Of a stretch of 64,000 nucleotides of DNA, positions 36,944-49,696 are shown in pieces. The first letter of the stretch is position 1; the number at the start of each line of letters is the position of its first letter. The stretch comes from Chinchilla lanigera (lineage: Eukaryota > Chordata > Mammalia > Rodentia > Chinchillidae), in the NCBI RefSeq assembly GCF_000276665.1, contig NW_004955447.1:13330962-13394961 (forward strand). The letters run 5' to 3'. Both the position numbers and the translations under genes were made by a program. Under the pieces are notes generated by a model. It saw nothing but the letters and a program-made list of their open reading frames with translations, searched no databases and was not told the origin of the DNA.

Positions 36944-37364
36944 TGTTCATATTTAGATCAGGAAAGTCCCCCAAAGCCCTCATTTGCTGACAGGGGAGCT
37001 CCTGGAAGTGACTGGATCATGCAGGTGCTGTACTCTTTGGTGGAATTATCATAACAGCTGACTTTGGTGTTGGAAGGTAAGGCCTGATCAGATGAGAGAG
37101 AGTAAGGCCTGTTGGGAGGTAAGGGCTGATCAGATCTCTGTGAGAGAGCGTAGTTTCCTGCCAGTCTCCTTCCTTCTGTCTGGTTGCCATGACTACAGCA
37201 GTTTCCTCCCGGGCTGGACCCCCCACCCTGCCACTTTTCACTTGGACCTAGCGGATTTTGCATGGACTGAGACCTCTGCAACTATGAACCAAAATAAGTC
37301 TCCCCTCCTATAAGTTATGGGTGTCAGGTATTGTGTCCCAGTGATAAGGAAAGTGACCTAAACA
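36944..37364 (+). mobile_element. MaLR LTR
   Basis: Head AAGTCCCCCAAAGCCCTCAT, GTGACTGGATCATGCAGG, TTGCATGGACTGAGACC, TATGAACCAAAATAAGTC and end AAGGAAAGTGACCTAAACA. It contains an internal imperfect duplication built on GGTAAGG(C/G)CTGATCAGAT (about 37076-37135). Confidence 0.8.
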
Positions 37365-37849
37365 GATTTACTGACCCTAATTAGGAAATCTAGGTCTTAG
37401 ATCTTTCACCAAAAATAGAACGTGTGAGAGATAGACATTAAAGCATTATGTTTTCCTGGGATAGTATTAAATTGCATTACCAAACTAATCTTTCTAAACA
37501 TGTTATCAGTAGGAAAACTCAAAAGCTTACTGGGAAATTACTGTTCTTAGTCTATGAAGTTATGCTAGTATTACTATTCTACATTATTAAAAAGTATCTT
37601 AAATACTCATGTTACACTCAAGATATCAGAGCATGAAACAACTTGCTTCCTTCAAAGTTGTATAACTGAATGCAAGAAGGTAAAACCAATCAAAGTGGGA
37701 ATTCTTTAATTATAAAGAAGTACTACCATAGCTCAAAAATCCTTTAACTCTAATGCAGAAAATACAATACTTCTAAGAAGCCGTATCTTGGATGCTGCCC
37801 AAATGAAATTAATGCAAATATCTTCTAGTGCATTATAATAGTACAGAAT
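37365..37849. other. Anonymous intergenic sequence
   Basis: Nothing recognised. Confidence 0.5.
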
Positions 37850-37940
37850 AAAGAGTTTCACTGTGGCATATTCGTCCAACTCCTTCCTCTTTCTCAACAG
37901 CCTTTCTTCTACTTTTATCTTGCCTTTCCCTTTTTTTGTT

Positions 37941-37991
<51 letters not shown>

Positions 37992-38600
37992 GGACTCTAT
38001 ATTTGAGAAAATGCATGCAAAATATGTCTAAGTCTGGCTTATTTCACTTTAAATAATAATCTCTGTCCCCAGGCATTTTCCTGCAAATGATTCAGTTTCA
38101 TTCTTTGGAGTGACTAATACTCCATTATATATGTACCACGAGTCCTTCATCTCTTGATGGACACTTAAGCTGCTTCCATAACTTGACGAGTGTGAATGGC
38201 GCATGATAAACATGGGTATGTGCGTATCCCTGGAGTGAGCTGATTAGAATTCCTTGCTCAGGTACTGAGCGATATACCTAATTGGTATTGGTTTTTTGAG
38301 GAACCCCAGCACTGATTTACACGGTGAATTTACACCCCCAACAGCAGTGTAGATGGGGTTATTTTCCTTCCACAGCTCTCTCAGCATTTATTCCTTTCTG
38401 TGTTCTTGATAGCAGCCAAGAATACACGGAATCTTAACGCAGTTTTGATCTATATCTCCCTGATGCCGAAAATGTTAGACATCTTTCATGTTATTTGCCA
38501 TCTCTACTTCTTTTATCACGAACTGTCTGTTCAGTTCATGTGGCCATTTGTTAATTAGGTTATTTGTTTTATGCAAGTTTTGAAACATAGCTGAAAATAA
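37850..38600 (-). mobile_element. Degraded L1 3' end
   Basis: Antisense L1: CTAATACTCCATTATATATGT, ATCTCTTGATGGACACTTAAG, GATAAACATGGGTATGTGCG and GGTTTTTTGAGGAACCCCAG are the antisense ORF2 C-terminal blocks also seen at 28.2-28.6 and 51.0-51.3 kb. More diverged than those copies, with no open frame left. A CTTT microsatellite sits in its 3' region. Confidence 0.78.
37938..37991. repeat. (CTTT)n microsatellite
   Basis: About 12 perfect TTTC units at the 3' side of the L1 remnant, likely expanded from the pyrimidine-rich antisense 3' UTR. Confidence 0.95.
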
Positions 38601-40089
38601 GAGGTGATGAGACAATTTTCCCAATGTATGGGATTTCCACATTTATTAAGGAAGTAAGATGCACTTTATGTATAAGAACAAATCAGGAAGAAGGTATTTA
38701 TTTTCTCTAGACCTCATTATATTACATATATTGTAGTTATAAGGCAGCTGCTCTATAAAACCATGAGGCTTTCAATTTGATCTTAGTAAAAGATGAGAAG
38801 GTACACCACTGGTAAAGAAGAATATTCACATACTTTTTATCACACAGAACTCATATTTCAAAGTATATGAACTGACCAGAGCAGAACAAAAATTAGGAAC
38901 TATCTTCTGGAAATGGTAATATAGTAGGAACATAGAGGTTGAAATTATGCAAGGTTTCATAACAGTTCTAACATTTGTAATTGGCTTACATAGTACATAA
39001 TAAGGCTGAGGAAATGCTTTCTTCAAAACAATTTGCAAGAAACATAGAGGTTTATCTCTTAGGATACCAGAAAAGAAATACAATACACAACAAATGTTGC
39101 AAATTAAAGTTGAAAAGAGTGAACATAACAAGAAATAATGAATTCCTGAGGTTTTTAAAATGGTGTTCAAAATGTGAAAATAAAAAGCCAAAGTGTTGCA
39201 TGTCTCTCTCTCTATCATATATATATAAACATGTGAACTGTCTACTTCCCAAAGTAATCTATTTTAATCGCAGTTAAAATTCTTGTGAAAACTGTAAACC
39301 ACATCAAAATAATATTAATAAACAACCATGATTTCAACAATCAAGGAGACTAGGAAGACATTTCATAAGCAATGTGGAGAAAATAAAGTTCTACATTACC
39401 ATTTGCTAAATAGATAAAGAAGTTATTTAAACTATAAATATGTATTCCACTTACCATAAAGGCACAAATAATAAAAAAAATTAGATTCATGCGGTTAAGG
39501 GGTTTTGTGCTAGTACATATTTTATCTTATAATGAAATTGAATTTATTTTACTTGCTAAAAGGGAAAAAACTCCTCAGTAATATTCTACTCATTTATCTT
39601 GAAATTTTCTATGGGGATTTTTTCTTGCTACAAAGTTTAACTTGTAAGTTTCTTTTATAAGAAATGGTATTTACTTGCCACATTTTAAATAAAAGTGTGT
39701 TTATCACAAACATTACTAAGAAATGAAATTTGCTTAAATTGCTGTGTATATAAGACTGTGCTAATTAACTCACTATCCATTCCTTACTTAAATTTAGTAT
39801 CTAACTCCTCTGCTTGTTAATCAAAAAGCTTCAAGGCCTTGTGGTGTTCTCTCCCTATAGTCCAGTTTATGAAAATTAATTGTGATTCTATCATAGCCTT
39901 TTCTGACTAAAACATACAGTTTGTTTCTCTTACAAAGCAATTAGGGTTTAAGTTTTGGATTAGGGATAGAAAAGCTATACAGCCAAATAATGCCCATTTC
40001 ATGAATGAATTATACCTAGACTGAGAGTATAAATAATGAAGAAAAACAGGGATGAAACTGTGTTAAGTTTAGTCGGGGGACTGTGGGGG
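38601..40089. other. Anonymous intergenic sequence
   Basis: AT-rich. A 130-codon minus-strand frame (38826-39218) is hydrophobic and low in complexity, with no family match, so it is not called. Confidence 0.5.
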
Positions 40090-40197
40090 TTTTTGTTGTT
40101 TTTTTTGTTTGTTTGTTTTTTGGTACCAAGAATTGAACTCAAGACTTTACACTTGCCAGGCAGGTGCTTGTACCACTGCGCTATATCCCTGGTCCCC
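40090..40197 (-). mobile_element. ID-type SINE
   Basis: T/G-rich tail, TTTGGTACCAAGAATTGAACTC, CTTGCCAGGCAGGTGCTTG, then CTGCGCTATATCCCTGG. Moderately diverged; target duplication not certain. Confidence 0.88.
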
Positions 40198-40555
40198 ATA
40201 TGTTAAGATTTCAACATCCATTTAAAACATCAGGGGACAGAGGATTGAAAAAAGGATCATCCAATTTTGTGCATGTCTTTATTTCTACTTCAGATTTTAA
40301 TGAAATTTACTCCTTACTTTTCCAAAATAACCATTTTGCACTTTAGTTTTCTTTATAAATACCCTCCATACACAATTACCTTATTCTGATAGGAATCATT
40401 AGAAGAGGATGTTACAGTCTTTCCACTACATGAAAATAATAATTTGCATTACAACCATATTTTTCCTTTTCCTACAACTGAAAAATCTTTTTAAATGAAT
40501 ATCCAATTCTTGGACAAGTATTTTGAAATTTCTTTATTCAATCTTTTAAAGAAAT

Positions 40556-41065
40556 ATTTTTCATTTATTCCGTCAAGATGAATGCGCTGAGCACTTGCAG
40601 TATGCTCACAGTGTGGGTATTAGAGGAATGGTGGTGACCACAGAAGGATGTGAGCCTGCCTCCCAGAGCCCCTGATCTTCCGGGAGAGCATGTATTAATA
40701 AACAGTCACACAAGTGAACACAACTATAAATGAGTTAAACGTTGTAAAGCAACCATATTAATGTAATGCAAGGCCTTCAGAGAACTTAGAGAAATCTCTG
40801 AGAATGTAACACTGGAGTTAAGATATGGAAGATTCGTACACCTTAACTGGACAAGAGAAAAGGAAGAAAGTTCCAGAAATGAAAATAAAACAGAGAAGAA
40901 TCTAAGATTCTAAACTTAATCTGCATTAGTAGAATAGAGAACTTAAGGGGAAAACAGAAGAAAATGATTTGAGAATGGGGCAAAAGCCAGAGGTTGTAGG
41001 ACCTTTGGGGACATCTTTGGGAAATTTGTTTACAGCCTTAGGTAAAGGGAAAGCTACTGGACAGT
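40556..41065 (-). mobile_element. L2 LINE 3' region
   Basis: Antisense L2: CATTTATTCCGTCAAGATGA with GCTGAGCACTTGCAGTATGC, GGAGAGCATGTATTAATAAAC and CTAAGAACTT...GTAACACTGGAGTTAAGAT follow the L2 3'-end order (CATTCATTCAACAAATATTTATTG, ATGGAGCTTACATTCTAG, AGGTGACATTTGAGCTGAG). An ancient, inactive LINE with no open frame. Confidence 0.5.
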
Positions 41066-41347
41066 TTACGCAGAGATATGGCAGAACTACTCCATCAGCA
41101 CCTTGGGACCATATGTCGGGAGAACAAGACCAGCGGAATATGTATAAGTAAATTGTTCAAAAAGAGCTTTCCATGGTGTTCTAGACAGGAGGCGGTTGTA
41201 GTTTGAACCTCTGGGTGAGCGATTAAGAATTTGCTTCTTTCATCTCTTTGGTCTCTATACTGTGCTGTGATATGCAGTGGGATCAGAAAATGCAGAAAAT
41301 GTATAAAACATATTTATTGCAGTAAATGACAGATTGTTACTGCACCC

Positions 41348-41640
41348 CTAAACACTTCCCCTTTCTTTGCACATGCATACCCCATCATCCTTGCTATTTT
41401 CTGACACAGGCCTGGAGGGCCTCTTGAGTGTCTTTACTTGCACTCTCCTTATCGCCTTAATGCCCAGGCTCCGTCCACAGAGTTCACCCTTCATGGTCGT
41501 TTTCACTTTGGGGAAGAGCCAGAAGTCACATGGCACCCGGTCTAGTAGATAAAGAGAATGAGGAGCCTCCTCTCCTGTTGGACAGCGCTGGGCCACAGCA
41601 TTCACTGAATTTTTCATCACACCTCATAAAGACATCAAAG
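41348..41640 (-). pseudogene. mariner-family transposase remnant
   Basis: The minus-strand frame 41348-41620 includes LLDRVPCDFWLFPKVKTTMKG, a recognisable match to the mariner/Tc1 transposase block around the third catalytic aspartate (typical form DLAPCDFxLFPxLK). After it, IKAIRRVQVKTLK resembles the helix that follows. Only about 90 codons survive: the first two catalytic aspartates, the DNA-binding domain and the terminal inverted repeats are not visible. A full mariner transposase is about 345 residues, so this is a small fossil piece of a DNA transposon and not a functional gene. Confidence 0.7.
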
Positions 41641-42270
41641 AGAACAACCGAGCGTGTTTCTTTCACTATAGTATCTTAAGAAATGTTCACCATATGTTTC
41701 AATCACTCTAAATTGATTTCAATAATGACTCAGTTTATTTATTGCCTATTCACAGTCAGGGCCCACAAATGAATTAAAGACTTACACAGTATCCACACCC
41801 TCACCTCCTGTTACACACGGAAATTGTAGAACTTCACATTCACAATTAAAACTTTTCTGGTAGAGACACCAGCTACTTCTAACTGCAAAGTCCATTTAAA
41901 TTATTTTCTGACACCTTTTATCATGCAGAAAAGATTAGCCTAAGTTGACCAATTATCTATTCAACAAATGCATTTTTTACTCAACAACATATTAAGTTTC
42001 TATTATGTAGTAGTCACTGTATGTTTTCCTAGGTATACAAAAAATTATATGAGTCTAGCATTGAAAAATGAAGTAATCAATGGATCATACAAATAAGTGT
42101 AAAATCTTAGTTGAAACTAAGCTTTATTTCACCAAAGTGACCAGAAATACAGTTAGAGAATCAACATATTTTTCTTAACTATCATTGTGCCACATTTCCC
42201 TATATCTCTGGTTCCTCTTCATAAATAGATGGTGATGATAGCACGTTGGGTAGGTAGGCAGAGAGGAAGA
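41641..42270. other. Intergenic sequence with an L2-like trace
   Basis: No gene. Around 41955-42060 CTATTCAACAAATGC...TCTATTATGTAGTAGTCACTG resembles the antisense L2 end. Low confidence. Confidence 0.4.
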
Positions 42271-42283
42271 CAGATAGATAGGT

Positions 42284-42333
<50 letters not shown>

Positions 42334-42360
42334 AGGATGGATATAGACACATAGATAGAC
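42271..42360. repeat. (GATA)n microsatellite
   Basis: About 14 perfect GATA units (42284-42331) with degenerate GATA/GACA units on both sides. Confidence 0.95.
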
Positions 42361-45188
42361 AGAAATATTTAAAAGACAGCCGCAAAAAGTTAATATGTTT
42401 AAAATAGGTGAAACTAAACTGTGAAATTCATTGAGCTAAATAGTCTTGATATATAGATGTAGATATAGATAACTTGTACACGCACATGTTCTAAATGTAT
42501 AACTCTGTGTATGTGGAAAGAGAGAAAGAGCGAGATTCTAAAGCAATGAAGCATAAGGTTTAGGAGACAATGAAAATACAGTTATGTTGAAAAAACCGGA
42601 TGACAGTTAAAAATATAAAGGCACATAGAAAATTTGATGTGTACTACTGTAATGCAAAGGGGAAAATAAAGACAAGGAATATGCAAGAAAAAGAAGTTTA
42701 CTGTTGATAGAATAAACGTACAGGGAACTGACAGGCTACTAGTAAGGGCAGATGTTGTTTTATAATACCAAGTTTAAAGACACATCAATCCCCTTTAAGA
42801 TGCCAATAGTGATCCTACCCATTCTACATTACCTTCTTCCCAAAATGGTGTTCAATGAATTTCCTAAAATGACCACATCCCTCAAATGCAATTGCTGTCC
42901 TCAGCTCTACTTGCACAGGCAGCAGCACATGTACAGGGACGAAGAAGCAGGAGCTAAGAAATGAGCCTAGAGGGCACTAAAGTGAAGCACAGTGGAAGCA
43001 CAGATTGCTTCAGTTCATTAAAATTTTTCTGCATTCCTAAGTTTCCAATACTATTGAAAGATTTATCTTTTCTGAGAACATTTTCGCTTTTACCTGAGAC
43101 AATAGAAAGAATTGTACCATGAACCACACTCACAGCAGTTAGAAATATTTCCCATTATCAACTTTATCAATAGTTTCAAGAACATAATCGTGAGGTACAG
43201 GTGAAATACCGAAAGGTCTGAATCCTTCATTTCAGCCTCTTGGGTCTTTTCTCCTATCACCAAGCACACGGTGGCCCAGGGTAAGAGATGGGATTTCTAA
43301 CTAAGGTTTGTCGTCACCTCATTTATATAGAAGATAACATCTAAGCATTGAAACGTCTCCATATTGTACACAAATGATGGCCTCTCTTGTGTAACATTAG
43401 AGAGCTGTGCCCTTTTAATCCATAGATTTCACGTATGTTTAGCTTCAGCAATCCTAGACAAGTGATGGTCTTTCTAGTAAAAACTTTTCATTTTCTTTCT
43501 TTTTCGGCATGTATGTCATTAGCTTGCTGAGGGGCTAAGACCCAGGCACATGTCTTTACCCCTCGTCCTACTCCAGAAAGTTCCTGCGTCCTTCGTTCCT
43601 CATTTGTAAAGTACACTGGTATATCACAGACCTGTTGTTTTAATTCTCACTTCTGAGTTACCTGTGACACTTGGGGACGCAGAATTTCTCCGGTGTGCTG
43701 CCAATAGAAAGCCTTTGTAAAGTCCTGTTTCTTATTACTTTATACGGTTGATCGTTTAACTGTTATGTAACGGTAAAATGAAAGTTCCAGGATGTAGATC
43801 CCATGAATATCTACACTCGTGCTTTAACTGCAGTAAATAGCCTCAATTTCTGCATCTCTCAATCTTATAATTTTGCCACTATGACCTTCCAACTCAAAAT
43901 TCAGCACACTCTTTCATGCATTTTCACTTTTTTCACTCTTTTTCTGATGTACCGCAGGCTCTTAGTGAACACTGGCTGTCTAGAATTAGTTTCTTATGTA
44001 CAGTAAAGGAAGAGTTATATTCACATTGAGGAAAAAGGAGAAATAAAACAATATCCTAAAGACTTACAAGACACAATGACACAGTCTTTCTAAGCCTTTA
44101 ATGCTATCAAAGTTAGCTTGGTAGTAACTGGAGGAAAGGTGAATTAAACTGATCACTTTAATTGAAAATGAGAACACACCAAACCTAATTATGCCGTGGC
44201 ACAACACAGACCCTCTACACAATGATAACATTAGCTCTACTGCTGCAGACCTTATAAACATTGCTAGTATTCTGGTGATGCTTCATTTCCCAGGCTTTTC
44301 TCCAAATACGACAGAATTTATTGATGTATACAGTGAGGTCAGCTGATGAATTTTCAAAGTCATTTTGCAAATAGGAGCAAACTGTTTCTTTTGGATCCTC
44401 ATAGATGTCTCTGCATAATAGGCTGCTTCTGCTGACTTCATTAACTTTCACCGTGCTGTAAACCAATTACCTTCTTCCCATGTTCATTATAATCTAGATC
44501 TACATAGCCCACTTCGGATGCTCGTAACATTTCAACTGCGTGACCTAACTAACTTTTTACACATGTGATAATGCTTTGATGAAAATAGAGACAGCAATTT
44601 GAACCTCTGTTTTTCTCAGTGATACTGAGCTGTGAATACATTTGCTGGAGGTCAATAAAATGAATCCACAACCTAAATTCCTGACAGTTTGCCATTCTTG
44701 TATCTGGATCTAAGTACATATTTTACCTTGGACTATTCTTACTTATAGGAATTACAAGAAAAAGATTTTTAAGGCTGGGCACATTGTGTTTACGATACGT
44801 AAACTCATCGATATGCCTCTGTTGGGAAGGAAATTGTTGCTTTGGCTACATATTTCCAAGCAAGTTATTCCCAGACACTTTTTACCATTCTTTGTCTCTT
44901 TCGAGACTGGTTCTATTCTTCCTTCTCTCTAGATTTTTTTTTTTTTTTTTTTTTTGCTGTTGGCTGGTTATCTATGAAAAATGTAAAACTTTGATCTGGG
45001 ATCATTTTTATATGTAAACATAGAAGCATTCTGTATTAAATACCAAGATAGACCCTTAGAACAAAAACTATTCAGTAACTTAGGTTGGTTTTAGCCAAGT
45101 GGTAAGAATCTGTACTAATCAATATCAAGTACATCCATCTTTTAGAGATGTGTGTGAACAACCTGTTATACTTGGAGAATTCTATTGT
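42361..45188. other. Anonymous intergenic sequence with poly-T
   Basis: No gene. A 22-base T-run at 44934-44955 may be the tail of a minus-strand insertion, but no SINE or LINE body follows it. Confidence 0.5.
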
Positions 45189-45250
45189 TGGCCTGCAGAG
45201 CTGGCATTACATACACAACACCCTAGGTTCCATCCCCAGCCCCACCAGAA
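45189..45250 (+). mobile_element. Old ID-related SINE fragment
   Basis: The 3' half only: CCTAGGTTCCATCCCCAGCCC followed by ACCAGAAG, preceded by a decayed central segment. This is the ancestral ID 3' end. Confidence 0.5.
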
Positions 45251-45939
45251 GATTCTGCATTTATTTTCTATATGCATTACTATGTTTATTTTCTTCAACT
45301 ATAGAGTTGAAGTTGAATATATGTTTTGTCTTTCTAACATTATAGTGATGCTCTCTCACTGGAGAAGCCAGTGCTTAACTTGGCCATCGTGCTGTGAGAA
45401 GAAGGCAGAAATCGAGGAGGCTCCAAGTGACTAACGTAGCTGCCTTAGGTTTGTTATTGGGGTGGAATCCCAAGGCTGTGGACAACCACGGAAAACAAAG
45501 AGGCTTCAATATAACCAGTTCCATAATTGTCTGGAGTTCTCCAATAAAGACACAGAAACTCTCTGTTATATCTCATATAATATGCAGGATCATAATTTAT
45601 CTCATCCATTGTGCATAAAGCATTCACTTAGGAAGAAAGAAGGATGGAGGATGAATATACATCATTTCCTTTCTTTAGATTCCTGACCTATACAAGAATA
45701 CAGAGTATTAAAATAAGGACATGGTTTACTACTATGAATAGTAGAATAGGAATTGGGGAAAATGGCTCATGTTGACCTAAAGGTTTTTATACAAGCTTTT
45801 TATACAAACATACCTGCAATTTGTACCTTGAAACATTACATTCAGGTCAGTAGAGTTGCATGCTGGGACAGGATAACGTAACTTGTGCAGTAGACAAGAT
45901 ACTGTTTCAGAAGAATAATACATTTAGATTAATATTCCA
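45251..45939. other. Anonymous intergenic sequence
   Basis: Nothing recognised. Confidence 0.5.
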
Positions 45940-46050
45940 CTGTTACTGTCCTGAAATACTAATAAACAGTAAATTAATATTTACTGTTACTGTCCTGAAA
46001 TACTAATAAACAGTAAATTAATATTTACTGTTACTGTCCTGAAATACTAA
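45940..46050. repeat. 44-bp tandem repeat (2.5 copies) with inner palindrome
   Basis: Units start at 45940, 45984 and 46028; the first two are identical and the third is identical over its 23 bases. Each full unit junction creates AACAGTAAA-TTAATA-TTTACTGTT, a perfect 9-bp-arm inverted repeat with a 6-base loop (45965-45988 and 46009-46032). No sign of coding. Confidence 0.95.
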
Positions 46051-49000
46051 TTTTTAAATACCAAGTCTTGCACTTTCATCTTGCATCTGGCACCACAAGT
46101 GGTGCAGATGATCTTGAGTGGAGAGAGCATTCCCTCATAGCACATGACAACATTAACATCACTAAGTGGCAAACTAGCCAGTACCACAGCAAGACAGAAC
46201 TCATAGTCGGTGTCTACTTGAGAAGAAAATCACGTTGCAGAGAGAGGCTGGGACATTTCATGAGGATCCAGATTTCTATGTCCAAGTTTAGAATTTATGC
46301 TAGACATGCTCACAAGTCTCTGCACAGCTTTGAGGATAAATTCTATAATTGCTAGTCTATGATGATGTCAATGACAGAGTGAAGAAGTTGAAAGGCAATA
46401 AGTTCAAGCATTAACAAAATGGCCTTGCAGGGAAATAATGAGAGCTTAATGGCACAATTGACACTGAAATTAGGTCCCGGATACATTTCACATATTAGGC
46501 AAGCTGTGCTTTTCCTCTCACTGGTATTATGCATGCCACATATCCATGCCTTTCTCCAGAACCAACAGAAAATACATCTAAGTCAAAGTTATTTCATGAT
46601 GTATCATTTCATAATTTCTTACAGTGTACATTCTGTGACAATTACTCATCCATAAATAAATTTGGGGTAAGACATCCCTCTTAATAACTTAAAAATCTTA
46701 ATGACGTTAACATTGTTTAGGGAATCATCTTTAAAAGCCATGTGTGTGGCTCTTCTGTTGCACAGCCATTTTTCACAGGCTTCATCACTGAGTATGTCTC
46801 GCTTTCTGTTTTCTGCAATGAAATCTCAGTTCTCAAGGCATAATTATAAATAACTCAAATGCTTGCTTAAAATGTTAACTTTGACTCTGAAAAATTATTT
46901 AGGAGTAACCATTTTAACAATGAAAACCCTGAATAAATATTAAAAGCTTTAAATCAATACCCAGGGGTTTAAGCTAAATCTTTATCCAGTAGTGACTCTA
47001 ATGCATTGATTTTATTCCGAGTATTGACTATACTGTGTAAAGTGCATTCTTGCTTCATTTTATATCAACCACATCCAGAAAATTGCACAGATTGAGAATG
47101 CCGTCCTCAGCCACAAAAAGAATAGGTTTGGCCTCACATCTAAACTCTGACTTACCTTGCCTAATCAAAAAGATTGGAGCATAAAGGTTTTGCTCAAATA
47201 ACACCTTCTTGTCTATTTAAAATACAGCATCTGGATTCTGAGCTTCAGGTTAACCAAATAACCATCTGTTAAAAAACTGTCAACGTGAAAATGTTAAAGT
47301 CCTCATTTTCCTTGCAAAGTTTTTGAGAAATTAGCATTATCCTGGTGATCATGACTACATGTAATTATAACTTAGGCTGGGTGCATTAGCATTAGCTTGA
47401 AAATTCAACACAAAAACATTAACCGTTCTTTTTCCTCACGTCTTCCTCCCTCCCGCCATGGGCATCTGCACAGACCTTTCTCTCCTCACTGTGCTCCAGC
47501 TTTACTGGGATCTTCACCACTCTTTCAAACACAGTCATGCTCCACAACTTGCAGTCAGCTCTAAAGCATATGCCGTGCTCATCCCAGAAGATTATAGTGG
47601 AGCTGGAGACTAGCGAGGTTGCTGTCACACTTCTCAAACGTCTATGGTGATGCTGGAGTAAAACATCCTACTGCCCTGCCCGTGGTATAAAAGTAATGCA
47701 TACACATTATAGGGACAGAACACTTGATAATCATGTAAATGACTGCTATTGGCTACTGTACTTACTATATACTTTTTATTGTTATTTTGAAGTATACAAA
47801 AAACATAGTTCCACTTATAGGAAATAACTATATGGTAAAACATTACATGGATTTATGCCAGGAGCAATGTCATATATCCCGTGTTTACTCTCTCCTGGTT
47901 GGGTCATTTTTCCTTGTGTTTGATTCCACATCATGTTGCTTTCTTACTTTTGGCAGTAGGAGTGATAGGGCATGGTATGCAGAGAGACAGACAACGCATA
48001 CATATAGACATACATTAACGTATATGTATATATTACATATAAGCACACACACTCTCACCAAGTAGCCTGAATGAGTCATAGGCTACACCACCTAGGTTCA
48101 TAGAAGTACACCCCAGTATGTTCACAAAGCCGCCTATTGAGCATTTTTCAGCACACGTCCCTGTTACTGAGTGATGAATGACTCTTTGCAGGCAGATCTC
48201 CGTCTCTAATCATTTGCCCTTACCGTTTGTTCCCTGTGTCTGGGAAGAAAACCCATGGGGACTGTCCCCAAGCTTCTTTGGCTTCTTCTTGAACTGGAAC
48301 CCTTCCATTCGTGACTTCTCCAGCCTCTATACTTAAAATTGAGTCCTATCCTCAGCTTTCTCAATTCATTTTTTGTCTTTATTTGCAACATGTGTTACCA
48401 TCTAGTAATGGTTTGGATTAATATAATAGCAGTGGGATAGACAGAAAAGGGTAACCAAGTAATATTTAGGCGGTGGAATTAGAGCGTTCAAGGAGATAGC
48501 TTGGATATGGACAGGCATGACAGGGAAAGGACTCACTCACAGACCTCACTCATGTCACAGGGCAGTTGTAGTCTATTTATTGAATAGACAGCATGGAAAG
48601 TAGAAAGTTTATTGGGAAGATCACTAGATTGGCTTGGATGCAGTCATGTTGGAGTGCTCTCATTTGTGGAAGTGGTGATCTTAGCAGGATTTATGGGTCT
48701 AGATGGATTCTGCATTGGTATAGGTTTCTGTAGAGCCAGTACTATTGCTTGAATAGCTCAATGAACTGTGAGGCCTAAGAAAAAACAGGCACCCTCAGAG
48801 GAGGGCTACAGCCTCAGGAAGTCATTTATTTCACTTCTCCGTTTGTTCTTGCTTGGGGAGATGGGTGGCGGTGTTTTCTTGGGATATGCCTAACGCTTCA
48901 CAGGGACTGTAAGATAAGGAAGGGTCATAACTAGCTAGAGTGTCCTAATTTTCAAATACAACAGGTGAGACTTTCAACTGGGACAATCCAAAATCCTAAT

Positions 49001-49193
49001 AACATAATAAAAGCAAAATTTGAAAAGAAATCAGCCAGTTGGCCTTTATAGATCTCAAGCACAATTAGTATTTAGGCAGTTTGTGTCACAGACACAGTTA
49101 TGCAGCATAGCTCTATCTTACACGTCCTGAAAAGGGGGTTTCTTGTCATTTTTGTTCCCTTTTCCATTGCCACGTGCATTGCAAACCTGTATG
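46051..49193. other. Anonymous intergenic sequence
   Basis: No supported gene. Frames at 46068-46355 (95 codons), 47419-47637 and 47739-48065 have no recognised domain. Sequence near 48440-48530 may be an ancient repeat, but I cannot name it. Confidence 0.45.
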
Positions 49194-49361
49194 TGTATTT
49201 AATAAAGAAACGTTATACGTGGAACATCAGTTCCTTATATGTTTATTATTATGCGTGTTGGCCATTTCTAGTCTTCCTGTATTTAATAAAGAAATATTAT
49301 ACATGAGCATCGTGGCCTTTATGTGTTTATTATTATATATTCTGGCCATTTCTAATTCCCA
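49194..49361. repeat. 84-bp tandem duplication
   Basis: Two direct copies starting TGTATTTAATAAAGAAA at 49194 and 49278, each continuing to TGTTTATTATTAT ... GGCCATTTCTA. About 80% identical by eye. Confidence 0.85.
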
Positions 49362-49490
49362 TTTGTTTAAAGTGACATTTGAGATAGTAAATTTTTTCAC
49401 TGTTATTACTCTTGTAAGAGGATAATAAGGGGCCAAATACCACAAGCAACTGATCAATAAAAACTCTGTATATAAAAAGCAATAGAGACA

Positions 49491-49676
49491 ATGAGACATC
49501 TTTCAACCTCTTCATTAGTAAACTGCCCTGTTGAATTCTCACTGGCATTAAGACCAGTTTTGTTGCTAGACACAGGTGCAAGTCTCTCGGTCCTTCTTTT
49601 CAATCCTGGCCTTCCTTCCAGCCATCATACCTCAGTGAAAGGAGTCACTGGTGAGGAGGTAATATGCTATTTTTGA
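49491..49676 (+). pseudogene. Class I ERV (gammaretrovirus-like) protease fragment
   Basis: A 61-codon open stretch contains the retroviral aspartic protease active-site signature LLDTGAS followed by a SVL block, a PG-turn and VKGVTGE, the spacing typical of class I endogenous retrovirus proteases. Flap-region and C-terminal protease motifs, reverse transcriptase, gag and LTRs are not recognisable nearby. A small, broken relic of an old provirus. The call rests on the active-site block and its downstream spacing. Confidence 0.65.
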
Positions 49677-49696
49677 CAACCCTTAGGCTGTAACTA

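Noticed and set aside
38826..39218. 130-codon minus-strand frame rich in hydrophobic residues
   Set aside because: AT-rich composition produces Phe/Leu/Ile-rich chance frames; overlapping frames on both strands are equally open and no family is recognised.
42271..42360. CRISPR-like or satellite array
   Set aside because: Simple GATA microsatellite without spacers; the window is eukaryotic.
45099..45434. 111-codon plus-strand frame
   Set aside because: Overlaps an old ID fragment and has no domain.
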